A stretch of 21,004 nt of DNA, taken from Chloroflexota bacterium (GTDB lineage: Bacteria > Chloroflexota > Dehalococcoidia > Tepidiformales > Tepidiformaceae). This document shows positions 14,941 through 21,004 of this stretch, piece after piece. The stretch spans positions 1 through 21,004 of the forward strand of contig JAKALX010000009.1 in NCBI GenBank assembly GCA_021823905.1. The letters run 5' to 3'. The first letter of the stretch is position 1, and each line of letters starts with the position of its first letter. The notes below the pieces were generated by a model. That model saw only the letters and a list, made by a program, of their open reading frames with translations, had not been told where the DNA came from and did no database searches. Position numbers and translations under genes: made by a program.

Positions 14941-15684
14941 ATGACGACAATTCTCGGCGCGTCGGCAAGCGGCATGGCATACGGTCAGAGCGTGATTGAC
15001 GCGGTCGCGAACAACCTCGCGAACGTCAACACGTTCGGCTTCAAGAAGACCAGGACCATCGCCGAGGGCCGGCCCGACGCGCTCGCCACGACCGACACCA
15101 TGCGGATGGGCGTGGCGGACACGACGGAAGACAGAATCTTCGATGCCGGCTCCCCCCAGGCGACTGGCGATCGCTTGCACTTCACCATCCAGGACGACAC
15201 GTTCTTCCGCGTCCAGGACACCGACGGTTCGACTGCCTACACGCGCTTTGGCGCGCTCGGCGTTGATTCGGCCGGCAACATCACCGCGTTCCGGGGCCGG
15301 CTTCTCGATCCCCCGATCTCGCTGCCCGCCGGCCTCACCAATCCGGCGATTGGCGCGAACGGCGAGATAACCGCGACGGACTCAACCGGCGCCGTGCAAA
15401 CGGTCGGGCAACTGACGCTTGTCCGCTTCACGAACCCGCAAGGGCTACTCGCCCTCGGCGACGGACTTTATCGCGAGACGGTGAACACGGGCCAGGTCAG
15501 CGAGGGGAATCCCGGCGCCACCGGCTTCGCCAGCATCACGACAGGCGCACTTGAGGGCTCGAACGTCGACGTGGCGGAAGAGTTCACGAACATGCTCATC
15601 GCGCAACGGGCCTACCAGGCTTGTGCGAAAACGTTCAGTGTTGGCGACCAGATGCTGGCCGTCGCTACGAACCTGACTCGATAG
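14941..15684 (+). CDS. flgG: Flagellar basal-body rod protein FlgG
   Basis: Distal rod protein (247 aa). The N-terminus reads MTTILGASASGMAYGQSVID followed by AVANNLANVNTFGFKKTRT, close to the classic family signature. The C-terminal helix about 201-247 reads GALEGSNVDVAEEFTNMLIA, then QRAYQACAKTFSVGDQML, which is the best FlgG match in the window. It starts 3 bp after flgF, with CGGAG (14926-14930) upstream. Length is slightly below the 260 aa common in FlgG. No export-ring (FlgH/FlgI) genes follow, as expected for a cell with one membrane. Confidence 0.88.
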   Translation: MTTILGASASGMAYGQSVIDAVANNLANVNTFGFKKTRTIAEGRPDALATTDTMRMGVADTTEDRIFDAGSPQATGDRLHFTIQDDTFFRVQDTDGSTAYTRFGALGVDSAGNITAFRGRLLDPPISLPAGLTNPAIGANGEITATDSTGAVQTVGQLTLVRFTNPQGLLALGDGLYRETVNTGQVSEGNPGATGFASITTGALEGSNVDVAEEFTNMLIAQRAYQACAKTFSVGDQMLAVATNLTR

Positions 15685-15695
15685 GAGGGGCCAGG

Positions 15696-16001
15696 ATGAC
15701 ACGCATCGATGGCTTGAACCCGCTCCTGACCGGCCGGCTGGCCGGAGGAAATGCCTCGCCGTCTGTCGACTCCGACCGCCAGGCCGGAGCCGAGGGCGCG
15801 AGCGCCGGCCGCCAGGACGTTATCAGCCTTTCTGATCGTGGCCGCGTCGTCGCGATCGCCGCCCGCGCCGTTGGCGAATCACGCGATGTCCGCGCGGAGA
15901 AGGTTGCCGCGCTCAAGGCCCAGATCGCCAACGGCTCGTACCGCTCGAACGCCCGCGAAATCGCCACGCGGTTGCTCGCCAACGGGTTCGGGAGCGACTA
16001 G
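15696..16001 (+). CDS. flgM: Anti-sigma-28 factor FlgM
   Basis: Small FliA inhibitor (101 aa), normally exported through the finished hook to free FliA. The C-terminal sigma-binding half is clear: QDVISLSDRGRVVAIA (40-55), then DVRAEKVAALKAQIANGSYR (64-83) and AREIATRLLANG (86-97). The N-terminal half is Gly/Ala/Ser-rich and probably disordered, suiting export. I chose ATG 15696, preceded by AGGAGGGG (15683-15690) 5 bp away; the open frame from 15621 overlaps flgG and has no such site. flgN follows 2 bp after the stop. Confidence 0.93.
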   Translation: MTRIDGLNPLLTGRLAGGNASPSVDSDRQAGAEGASAGRQDVISLSDRGRVVAIAARAVGESRDVRAEKVAALKAQIANGSYRSNAREIATRLLANGFGSD

Positions 16002-16003
16002 CG

Positions 16004-16489
16004 ATGAGCGGCGCACCGGCGGTTGTGTTCGGGCAAGTGCTCCGCACGCTTCGTACCGAGGAAGCGGAGCTCGTCGCGCTCACTGTCGTGGCGCGCCAGG
16101 AGTTGGATGCGCTCCTACGATCGGACTACGAGGCTGTCGAGGCTGCCAGCTCCGCGATGGCGCTGCGCGCGCACGGCATCGAGAATCTGGAGACCGAACG
16201 AAAGCGGCTGCTCGCCGAGGTCGGCCTCGAAGACGAAACCCTGGACGTGGTGGCGTCGGCCGCTGAGGCGGCCGGCGTCGGCGGCTTCGCCGACGTGCGC
16301 AACAGCCTGCTTTGCAGCGCCGCCGGGTTGCGCGAAGCCCAGGAGCGCAATGCGCGATTGCTGCTCTCGGCGATGAAGCTCCAGGAGCGCTGGATCACGA
16401 TGTTCAGTGCGCTCTGGTCGCCAACCTACGGCGCCGATGGTAGCCAGGACCGGCAAGTGGGCCACCGCCTCATGTCCCGCTCGGCGTGA
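16004..16489 (+). CDS. flgN: Flagellar chaperone FlgN
   Basis: Cytoplasmic chaperone for the hook-junction proteins FlgK and FlgL (161 aa, typical). All-helical, with the FlgN hallmarks: an early charged helix (LRTEEAELVALTVVARQELD), KRLLAEVGL in the middle, and the C-terminal stretch LREAQERNARLLLSAMKLQE followed by TYGADGS (about 144-150). Sits immediately ahead of flgK, the usual location. ATG 16004 lies 2 bp after flgM; no clear ribosome site, suggesting coupling to flgM translation. Confidence 0.88.
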   Translation: MSGAPAVVFGQVLRTLRTEEAELVALTVVARQELDALLRSDYEAVEAASSAMALRAHGIENLETERKRLLAEVGLEDETLDVVASAAEAAGVGGFADVRNSLLCSAAGLREAQERNARLLLSAMKLQERWITMFSALWSPTYGADGSQDRQVGHRLMSRSA

Positions 16490-16505
16490 AAACGGAGGTG
16501 AAAGC

Positions 16506-17930
16506 GTGTCGCTCTCGGTCGGGCTAAACACAGCCGTCACCGCGCTTCGCGCTCACCAGCTCGCTGTCGATGTTGCCTCCAACAACATCGCCAACGCCCA
16601 GACGCCCGGCTATTCGCGCCAGCGCGTTCTCCTCCAGGCCCAGGGCGTCCGGGCTACCGGTTGGTCCTCGATGAACGTCAGCCCCGCTGCTGGCCTGGGC
16701 GTCAGCGCCACCAACGTCACCCGTATGCGCGACACCTTCCTCGACTTTCAGGCCCGCCAGACCGTGGGCAGCAAAGCCCAGTACGAAGCGTTCTCCGGCG
16801 CCCTCGGCCGCGCAGAGCTCACCTTCAACGAGCCCAGCGACCAGGGTATGGGCAATGTCCTCTCCAAGTTCTACAACGCCTGGCAGGACGTCGTGAACGA
16901 CCCCGAGTCCTCGGCTGCGCGCGTTGCTCTGGTCCAGGCAACTTCCACTCTGACTGCGAACATCCAGCGCGTTTACTCGGCGCTCCAGTCCATCCGCTCC
17001 GACGTCAACTCGCAAGTGGTCTCCCTCCAGGACGAGATCAACTCTCGCTCGACCGAGATCGCCCAGCTCAATCAACAGATCGTCCAGGTCGAGGCCAACG
17101 GCACGATGGCCAATGAGCTTCGCGATCGTCGCGATGTCCTGGTCGACCAACTTTCGGCCATCGCGCAGGTGGGCTACAGCGAGAACGCTGATCACTCGCT
17201 CAACGTTTACATCGGCAACCACGAGCTCGTTTCCGGCTCTCGAGCCGATTCGGTCCAGGCCATCCTCGATCCCGCGAATCCCGGTATGCAGAAGCTCGTC
17301 TTTCAGGCCGACCAGGCGGACGTGACGACCACGACAGGAACGCTGCGCGGTCTCATGGATGTCCGCGACACTGCCATCCCCGGCGTCACGAGCAAGCTCA
17401 ACACTTTCGCCCAGCAGCTCGTCGCCCAGGTGAACGGCATCCACTCAGCCGGCTTCGGGCTCGACAACACAACCGGACTGACGTTCTTCGGGCCAGACGC
17501 TGCGACAGCGGCGACGATGGACGCCTCGAACATCGCCATCAATCCGCTGCTTGCGAGCAACCCGGAGAAGATTGCCGCCTCGACTACGTCCGGGACGGTC
17601 GGGAACGGTCAGAACGCGCTCGCCATCGCTGACCTGCAACATACCGCTTCCGCCGGCCTCGGGAACGCGACCTTCGACCAGTACTACGGTGACATGGTGA
17701 GCGTTCTCGGCGCCAACGTCGCTCAGGCGAACGGCATGGCCGACTCCAGCGCCCTGCTCAATACCCAGATCGAATCCCAGCGCCAGGGGGTCCAGGGCGT
17801 GAACATCGACGAGGAGGTGACCAACATGACGGCTGCCCAGCATGCCTACCAGGCCGCCGCTCGCGTCATCACGACGATTGACCAGATGCTCGACACACTC
17901 ATCAACAATACCGGCATGGCCGGGAGGTAG
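16506..17930 (+). CDS. flgK: Flagellar hook-associated protein 1 FlgK
   Basis: First hook-filament junction protein (474 aa). N-terminus MSLSVGLNTAVTALRAHQLA, then VASNNIANAQTPGYSRQRV (23-41), the conserved rod/hook-family motif; residues 80-200 form a helical region with LSKFYNAWQDVVNDPES; the C-terminus closes with EEVTNMTAAQHAYQAAARVI, then TTIDQMLDTLINN. GTG 16506 was chosen because GGAGGTG (16494-16500) is well placed; the open frame to 16407 overlaps flgN. Length is a bit shorter than enteric FlgK (about 545 aa), implying a smaller outer domain. FlgL starts 3 bp later. Confidence 0.97.
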   Translation: MSLSVGLNTAVTALRAHQLAVDVASNNIANAQTPGYSRQRVLLQAQGVRATGWSSMNVSPAAGLGVSATNVTRMRDTFLDFQARQTVGSKAQYEAFSGALGRAELTFNEPSDQGMGNVLSKFYNAWQDVVNDPESSAARVALVQATSTLTANIQRVYSALQSIRSDVNSQVVSLQDEINSRSTEIAQLNQQIVQVEANGTMANELRDRRDVLVDQLSAIAQVGYSENADHSLNVYIGNHELVSGSRADSVQAILDPANPGMQKLVFQADQADVTTTTGTLRGLMDVRDTAIPGVTSKLNTFAQQLVAQVNGIHSAGFGLDNTTGLTFFGPDAATAATMDASNIAINPLLASNPEKIAASTTSGTVGNGQNALAIADLQHTASAGLGNATFDQYYGDMVSVLGANVAQANGMADSSALLNTQIESQRQGVQGVNIDEEVTNMTAAQHAYQAAARVITTIDQMLDTLINNTGMAGR

Positions 17931-17933
17931 GCC

Positions 17934-18818
17934 GTGGCCATCCGAGTTTCCGAGCAGTCGCGCCTCAGCGACCACGTGAGCTTCCTTCAGAACGCCGAGC
18001 AGGCGTTGAACAAGGTCCAGCAACAGCTCTCCACTGGCCGCCAGGTGAACGTGCCCAGCGACGACCCGCAGGGCACCTCCCGCTCAATGGGCTATCGCCG
18101 CGACATGGCGTTCGAAACGCAGATGCGCCGCAACATCGACGGTGGCGTGGCGTTCATGAACGCCACGGATTCGGCGCTGAGCAGCGCCTCCGACGTCATC
18201 CAGCGTGCCCGAGAGCTCGCCGTCGAGGGCGCCAACAGCACCAACTCCCAGTCAGGCCGAAATGCGATGGCGATCGAGGTCGACCAGCTCCTCCAGCAGA
18301 TGGTCCAGATCGCGAATACCAGCTTCGCTGGCGCGTACATCTTCAGCGGCCAGAAGACCGACCAGCCCGCCTACACCACGACTGGCGTCCCGATCACCGC
18401 CGTGACCTACCAGGGGGACAGCGGCCAGCGCATTCGCCAGATCTCCCAGCAGAGCAGCATTCCCATCAACATCACGGGCCCGCAAGCGTTCTCGAACGTG
18501 TTCCAGGATCTCATTACCCTCCGCGACAATCTCACTTCCGGCACGAACATCAACGCCTCCATCGGCTCGCTCGACAAGGACATCGATGGCGTGCTTGCCG
18601 CCCGCGCCCAGATTGGCGCCCAGACCAATGCGTTCACCGACGCGAGCAGACGCTCCGAACAGCGCGACACCGACCTCCAGCAGCTCCGGGCGAGCATTGA
18701 GGATGTCGATGTCTCGCAGGCCATTGTCGACCTCACCGCGCGCCAGAACCAGCTCCAGGCCGCCATGGGCGCAATTGGCCACAGCGTCGACCTCACGTTG
18801 CTCAATTTCATTAGGTAG
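17934..18818 (+). CDS. flgL: Flagellar hook-associated protein 3 FlgL
   Basis: Second hook-filament junction protein (294 aa, typical), structurally a flagellin relative. N-terminus MAIRVSEQSRLSDHVSFLQN, then QQLSTGRQVNVPSDDPQGTS (29-48) and the helix RARELAVEGANSTNSQSGRN. Middle domain includes AGAYIFSGQKTDQPAYTTTG. C-terminal helix ends QAAMGAIGHSVDLTLLNFIR. GTG 17934 has GGGAGG (17922-17927) in the end of flgK. It is the last gene before the terminator at 18842-18868, closing the 13.7 kb operon. Confidence 0.97.
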   Translation: MAIRVSEQSRLSDHVSFLQNAEQALNKVQQQLSTGRQVNVPSDDPQGTSRSMGYRRDMAFETQMRRNIDGGVAFMNATDSALSSASDVIQRARELAVEGANSTNSQSGRNAMAIEVDQLLQQMVQIANTSFAGAYIFSGQKTDQPAYTTTGVPITAVTYQGDSGQRIRQISQQSSIPINITGPQAFSNVFQDLITLRDNLTSGTNINASIGSLDKDIDGVLAARAQIGAQTNAFTDASRRSEQRDTDLQQLRASIEDVDVSQAIVDLTARQNQLQAAMGAIGHSVDLTLLNFIR

Positions 18819-18841
18819 TAAACCTTCTCGCGCGCTCGCTG

Positions 18842-18868
18842 GCCCGCGGACCGCTCCGCGGGCTTTTT
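18842..18868 (+). terminator. Intrinsic terminator of the fliP-flgL operon
   Basis: Perfect 9-bp stem (GCCCGCGGA at 842-850 of this block, TCCGCGGGC at 855-863) with a 4-nt loop and a T5 run at 18864-18868, 23 bp after the flgL stop. Strong intrinsic terminator. Confidence 0.92.
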
Positions 18869-19218
18869 CGTGTCCCCTCAATCCGGGAGCGGTGGAGTGA
18901 ACACCGCGTTGCACCGAGGTGGACGGCCCGCGGACGGCCGGTTGCCGGCGGGTTGCCGCCCGAATCGCGGGGGCCCGACACCGACGGAGGTGAGGGCCCA
19001 CGCTCGGGGTTTTCCCTGCTGGAGGGCGTGCGGCGCGAGCCGGCGCCGAATCTGCCGCATGAGGGGTTTCCTCATTTACGACCGATTTCGCGCGCTGGCC
19101 ACTCAACGTTCACCGCCGTCACCCGACTATCACTGTGTAGCCACCAACGCGAGAGCGGCACTCCTCGCGGGGGCCACACCAACCAACGGGGCAGGAGAGC
19201 CCAAAGAGGAGACCTTCG
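18869..19218 (+). other. Non-coding region upstream of first flagellin
   Basis: About 350 bp without a supported gene. It holds a very GC-rich first half (18890-19050), an inverted repeat ATGAGG/CCTCAT with a 5-nt loop (19059-19075), a weak sigma-28-like core ACCGAT (19081-19086), and two AGGAGA motifs (19193-19198, 19207-19212), the second overlapping the ribosome site. I see no confident promoter here, although a strong one is expected for a flagellin gene. Confidence 0.5.
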
Positions 19219-20430
19219 ATGACTCGCATCATGACCAACGTCGCCGCCATCAACGCCCAGCGGAACCTCAACAACACCGCGATCAAGATGGGCAAAGTGC
19301 TGGAGCAGCTGTCGAGCGGCTACCGCATCAACCGCGCCGCCGACGACGCCGCCGGCCTCGGCATCAGCGAGAAGATGCGCGCACAGATCCGCGGCAACCA
19401 GCAGGCGCTGCGTAACGTCCAGGACGGCATCTCGATGCTGCAGACGGGTGAAGGCGCGATGGACGAGGTCCACAGCATGCTCCAGCGCATGCGCGAGTTG
19501 GCCGTCCAGGCCGCGAACGGCACCTACGCCGACAACGGCCCAGAACGCACCTCGATGGGCCAGGAAATCGTTCAACTCGCAAATGAAATCGACCGCATCT
19601 CCACCAGCACCGAATTCAACGGCCAGAAGCTCCTCACGGGCGCGCTGTCGACGGCCGTAGACGCGACCAGCGGCGTTCAGCCGTTCAACACCGTTTCAAC
19701 CGGTGTGATCGTTTCCGCGATCGACGTAAGCAACGCTCAGGCGGGACAGGTGTACACAATCACCAACCCGGGCGCGCCGTCCAACCAGCTCATGCTGGCC
19801 AACGGGGGCATCACCCAGACCCTCACCGTGCCGCCCATCGCCGCCGGCCAGACCGCGACACTCAACTTCAACAATCTCGGGGTCTCGATAACGCTCACGG
19901 GCGGAGCCACCGCTCCTGGCGCCAACGCCAATGCGATCGCGGCTGCCCTGGCCACCGCCGGCAACGTGACTACTGCCGCCGGCCAGAGCTCCGCCACCCT
20001 CCAGGTTGGGGCGAACACGCCCGACACTCTCACGCTCAACTTCACGAATATGAGCACGCCAAACCTCGGCGGGGGCGGCTTCCTCCTCGGTGGCGCCACT
20101 GGCCTCGTGACCACCCTCGGCGCCACCGGCATCGTTGGTAATATCGCCGCCGCCCACAACCTCATGACCGCTGTTGACGGGGCGATTCAGCAGCTCAGTG
20201 CCCAGCGAGGCACACTCGGCGCTGCCCAGAACCGCCTCGAGCACACCGCCAACAGCCTGGGTGTCGCCGTCGAAAACCTGAGCGCCAGTGAGAGCCGCAT
20301 CCGCGACGCAGACATCGCCCAGCTCTCGAGCGATATGGTTAGTAACCAGATCCTGCAGCAGGCCGGTGTCAGCGTCCTCGCCCAGGCCAACCAGAGCCCG
20401 CAGGCAATCCTCAAGCTCCTCCAGGGATAA
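19219..20430 (+). CDS. fliC: Flagellin (first copy)
   Basis: Filament subunit, 403 aa. The N-terminal D0/D1 region (1-140) is canonical: NVAAINAQRNLNNTAIKMGK, then LSSGYRINRAADDAAGLGIS, and LQRMRELAVQAAN (88-100), the conserved D1 segment known in other bacteria for innate-immune recognition. C-terminal D1/D0 region about 311-403 ends NQILQQAGVSVLAQANQSPQ, then AILKLLQG. The middle (about 145-310) is a Gly/Thr/Ala-rich surface domain with two similar short strands, TLNFNNLG (214-221) and TLNFTNMS (272-279). No cysteine. AAAGAGGAGA at 19203-19212 is the ribosome site. Monocistronic, with its own terminator. Confidence 0.98.
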   Translation: MTRIMTNVAAINAQRNLNNTAIKMGKVLEQLSSGYRINRAADDAAGLGISEKMRAQIRGNQQALRNVQDGISMLQTGEGAMDEVHSMLQRMRELAVQAANGTYADNGPERTSMGQEIVQLANEIDRISTSTEFNGQKLLTGALSTAVDATSGVQPFNTVSTGVIVSAIDVSNAQAGQVYTITNPGAPSNQLMLANGGITQTLTVPPIAAGQTATLNFNNLGVSITLTGGATAPGANANAIAAALATAGNVTTAAGQSSATLQVGANTPDTLTLNFTNMSTPNLGGGGFLLGGATGLVTTLGATGIVGNIAAAHNLMTAVDGAIQQLSAQRGTLGAAQNRLEHTANSLGVAVENLSASESRIRDADIAQLSSDMVSNQILQQAGVSVLAQANQSPQAILKLLQG

Positions 20431-20480
20431 CATCTTGACCTCTGATTGAGGCCGCTCTCGAGCCCGCAAGGGCGACGCCA

Positions 20481-20510
20481 GAGGCTCCCGGGGATTTCCC
20501 CGGGAGCCTC
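20481..20510 (+). terminator. Hairpin terminator after first flagellin
   Basis: Perfect 13-bp stem (GAGGCTCCCGGGG at 20481-20493, CCCCGGGAGCCTC at 20498-20510) with an ATTT loop. The downstream T content is modest (GTTCACTTTC), but the stem is very stable. It isolates the two flagellin genes. Confidence 0.85.
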
Positions 20511-20617
20511 GTTCACTTTCCATCAACGCTCGATCCACGGTTCCGCTACCCCGTTCACCAGCCTGTACCCCTGGTTCACCCTGTTCTGGACCCGTTTCCA
20601 CCCCTTGGTCCCCTCGA

Positions 20618-20643
20618 TAACCACCGTGACACTCGGCCGATAC
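20618..20643 (+). promoter_or_regulatory. Candidate sigma-28 (FliA) promoter for second flagellin
   Basis: TAAC (20618-20621), 14-bp spacer, then GCCGATAC (20636-20643), close to the FliA consensus TAAA-N15-GCCGATAA. It lies 60 bp before the second flagellin start, and FliA is encoded in this cluster. Spacer is one base short. Confidence 0.5.
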
Positions 20644-20702
20644 CTCGCCCGCCAAACGGTTGAGGTTGCGGACCAGGAATCGAAAAGGGGACAAGCAGGA
20701 CA

Positions 20703-21004
20703 ATGTCATCGATCGTCACGAACATCGGCGCAATCAACGCGCAGCGGAACCTGGGCATCAGCGGGATGAGACTCGGCAAGGTGCTCGAACAGCTTTCCAG
20801 TGGCTACCGGATCAACCGGGCAGCCGACGACGCCGCGGGCCTGGGCATCAGCGAAAAGATGCGCGCCCAGATCCGTGGCGATAGCCAGGCCATCCGCAAC
20901 GCGCAGGACGGCATCTCGATGCTGCAGACCGCTGAAGGCGCGATGGACGAGATCAGCAGCATGCTCCAGCGCATGCGCGAGCTGGCGGTGCAGGGCGCCA
21001 ACGA
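20703..21004 (+). CDS. Flagellin (second copy), truncated by window end
   Basis: N-terminal 100 residues of a second flagellin, open to the window edge. It reads MSSIVTNIGAINAQRNLGIS, then GMRLGKVLEQLSSGYRINRA, DDAAGLGISEKMRAQIRG and ISMLQTAEGAMDEISSMLQR, ending MRELAVQGAN. By eye it is very close to the first copy through the D0/D1 core, with changes at the extreme N-terminus and positions 18-23. ATG 20703 has AGGA at 20697-20700 and AAAAGGGG at 20683-20690. The remaining domains, stop and length are outside the window. Confidence 0.95.
   Translation, partial: MSSIVTNIGAINAQRNLGISGMRLGKVLEQLSSGYRINRAADDAAGLGISEKMRAQIRGDSQAIRNAQDGISMLQTAEGAMDEISSMLQRMRELAVQGAN

Noticed and set aside
19076..19218. 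c-di-GMP riboswitch in the first flagellin leader
   Set aside because: I looked for the GEMM-type conserved core and found none; only the short motifs listed in the findings are present.
18870..19415. Open frame in the flagellin leader region
   Set aside because: Arg/Pro/Gly-rich composition, no ribosome site and overlap with the flagellin gene; it has no sign of being a real protein.

Overview
This is a 21 kb, GC-rich, single-strand flagellar gene cluster. All 24 genes I can support lie on the + strand. They run from a response regulator (at or beyond the left edge) through stator, switch, export, regulatory, rod and hook-junction genes to two tandem flagellin genes, the second cut by the right edge. 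The genome type is inferred only: a monoderm-style cluster (flbD-motA-motB-fliL; a FliY-like switch protein; fliA followed by a SwrB-like gene; a wall-anchored LPxTG protein; no L/P-ring genes), with high GC and many GTG/TTG starts and ATGA overlaps. This fits a flagellated high-GC monoderm, with Chloroflexota as my first guess. I could not run a homology search.

Layout. (1) 7-810: NarL/LuxR-type response regulator, closed by a strong intrinsic terminator (833-860). (2) 1015-4971: operon flbD, motA, motB, fliL, a fliN/fliY-like gene and fliO: stator ring, stator helper, switch protein and export-gate assembly factor. (3) 5140-18818: a 13.7 kb run with almost no gaps: fliP, fliQ, fliR, flhB, flhA (export gate), flhF-like, a YcgR-type PilZ brake protein, a small membrane protein, fliA, a SwrB-like protein, an LPNTG-bearing secreted protein, flgF, flgG, flgM, flgN, flgK, flgL. 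It ends at a terminator (842-868 of the 18 kb block, i.e. 18842-18868). (4) 19219-20430: complete flagellin with its own leader and a 13-bp-stem terminator. (5) 20703-21004: start of a second flagellin.

How it works together. The stator (MotAB, FliL, FlbD) and export gate (FliPQR, FlhBA, FliO) build and drive the motor. FliA is the flagellar sigma factor and FlgM its antagonist, which is normally relieved by export of FlgM through the gate. FlgN is the chaperone for FlgK and FlgL. The PilZ protein should couple c-di-GMP to motor braking. The most unusual points are: (a) a two-block DNA element conserved in front of both long operons; (b) an FlhF homologue whose GTPase motifs are all altered; (c) a sortase-type wall-anchored, RskA-like protein inside the flagellar operon; (d) a SwrB-like protein in the same position as in Bacillus; (e) a FliN/FliY-like switch protein without an adjacent fliM. 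Genes for FliE-K, FliM, FlhG, FlgB-E, FliD, FliS, and the chemotaxis core are not in this window.
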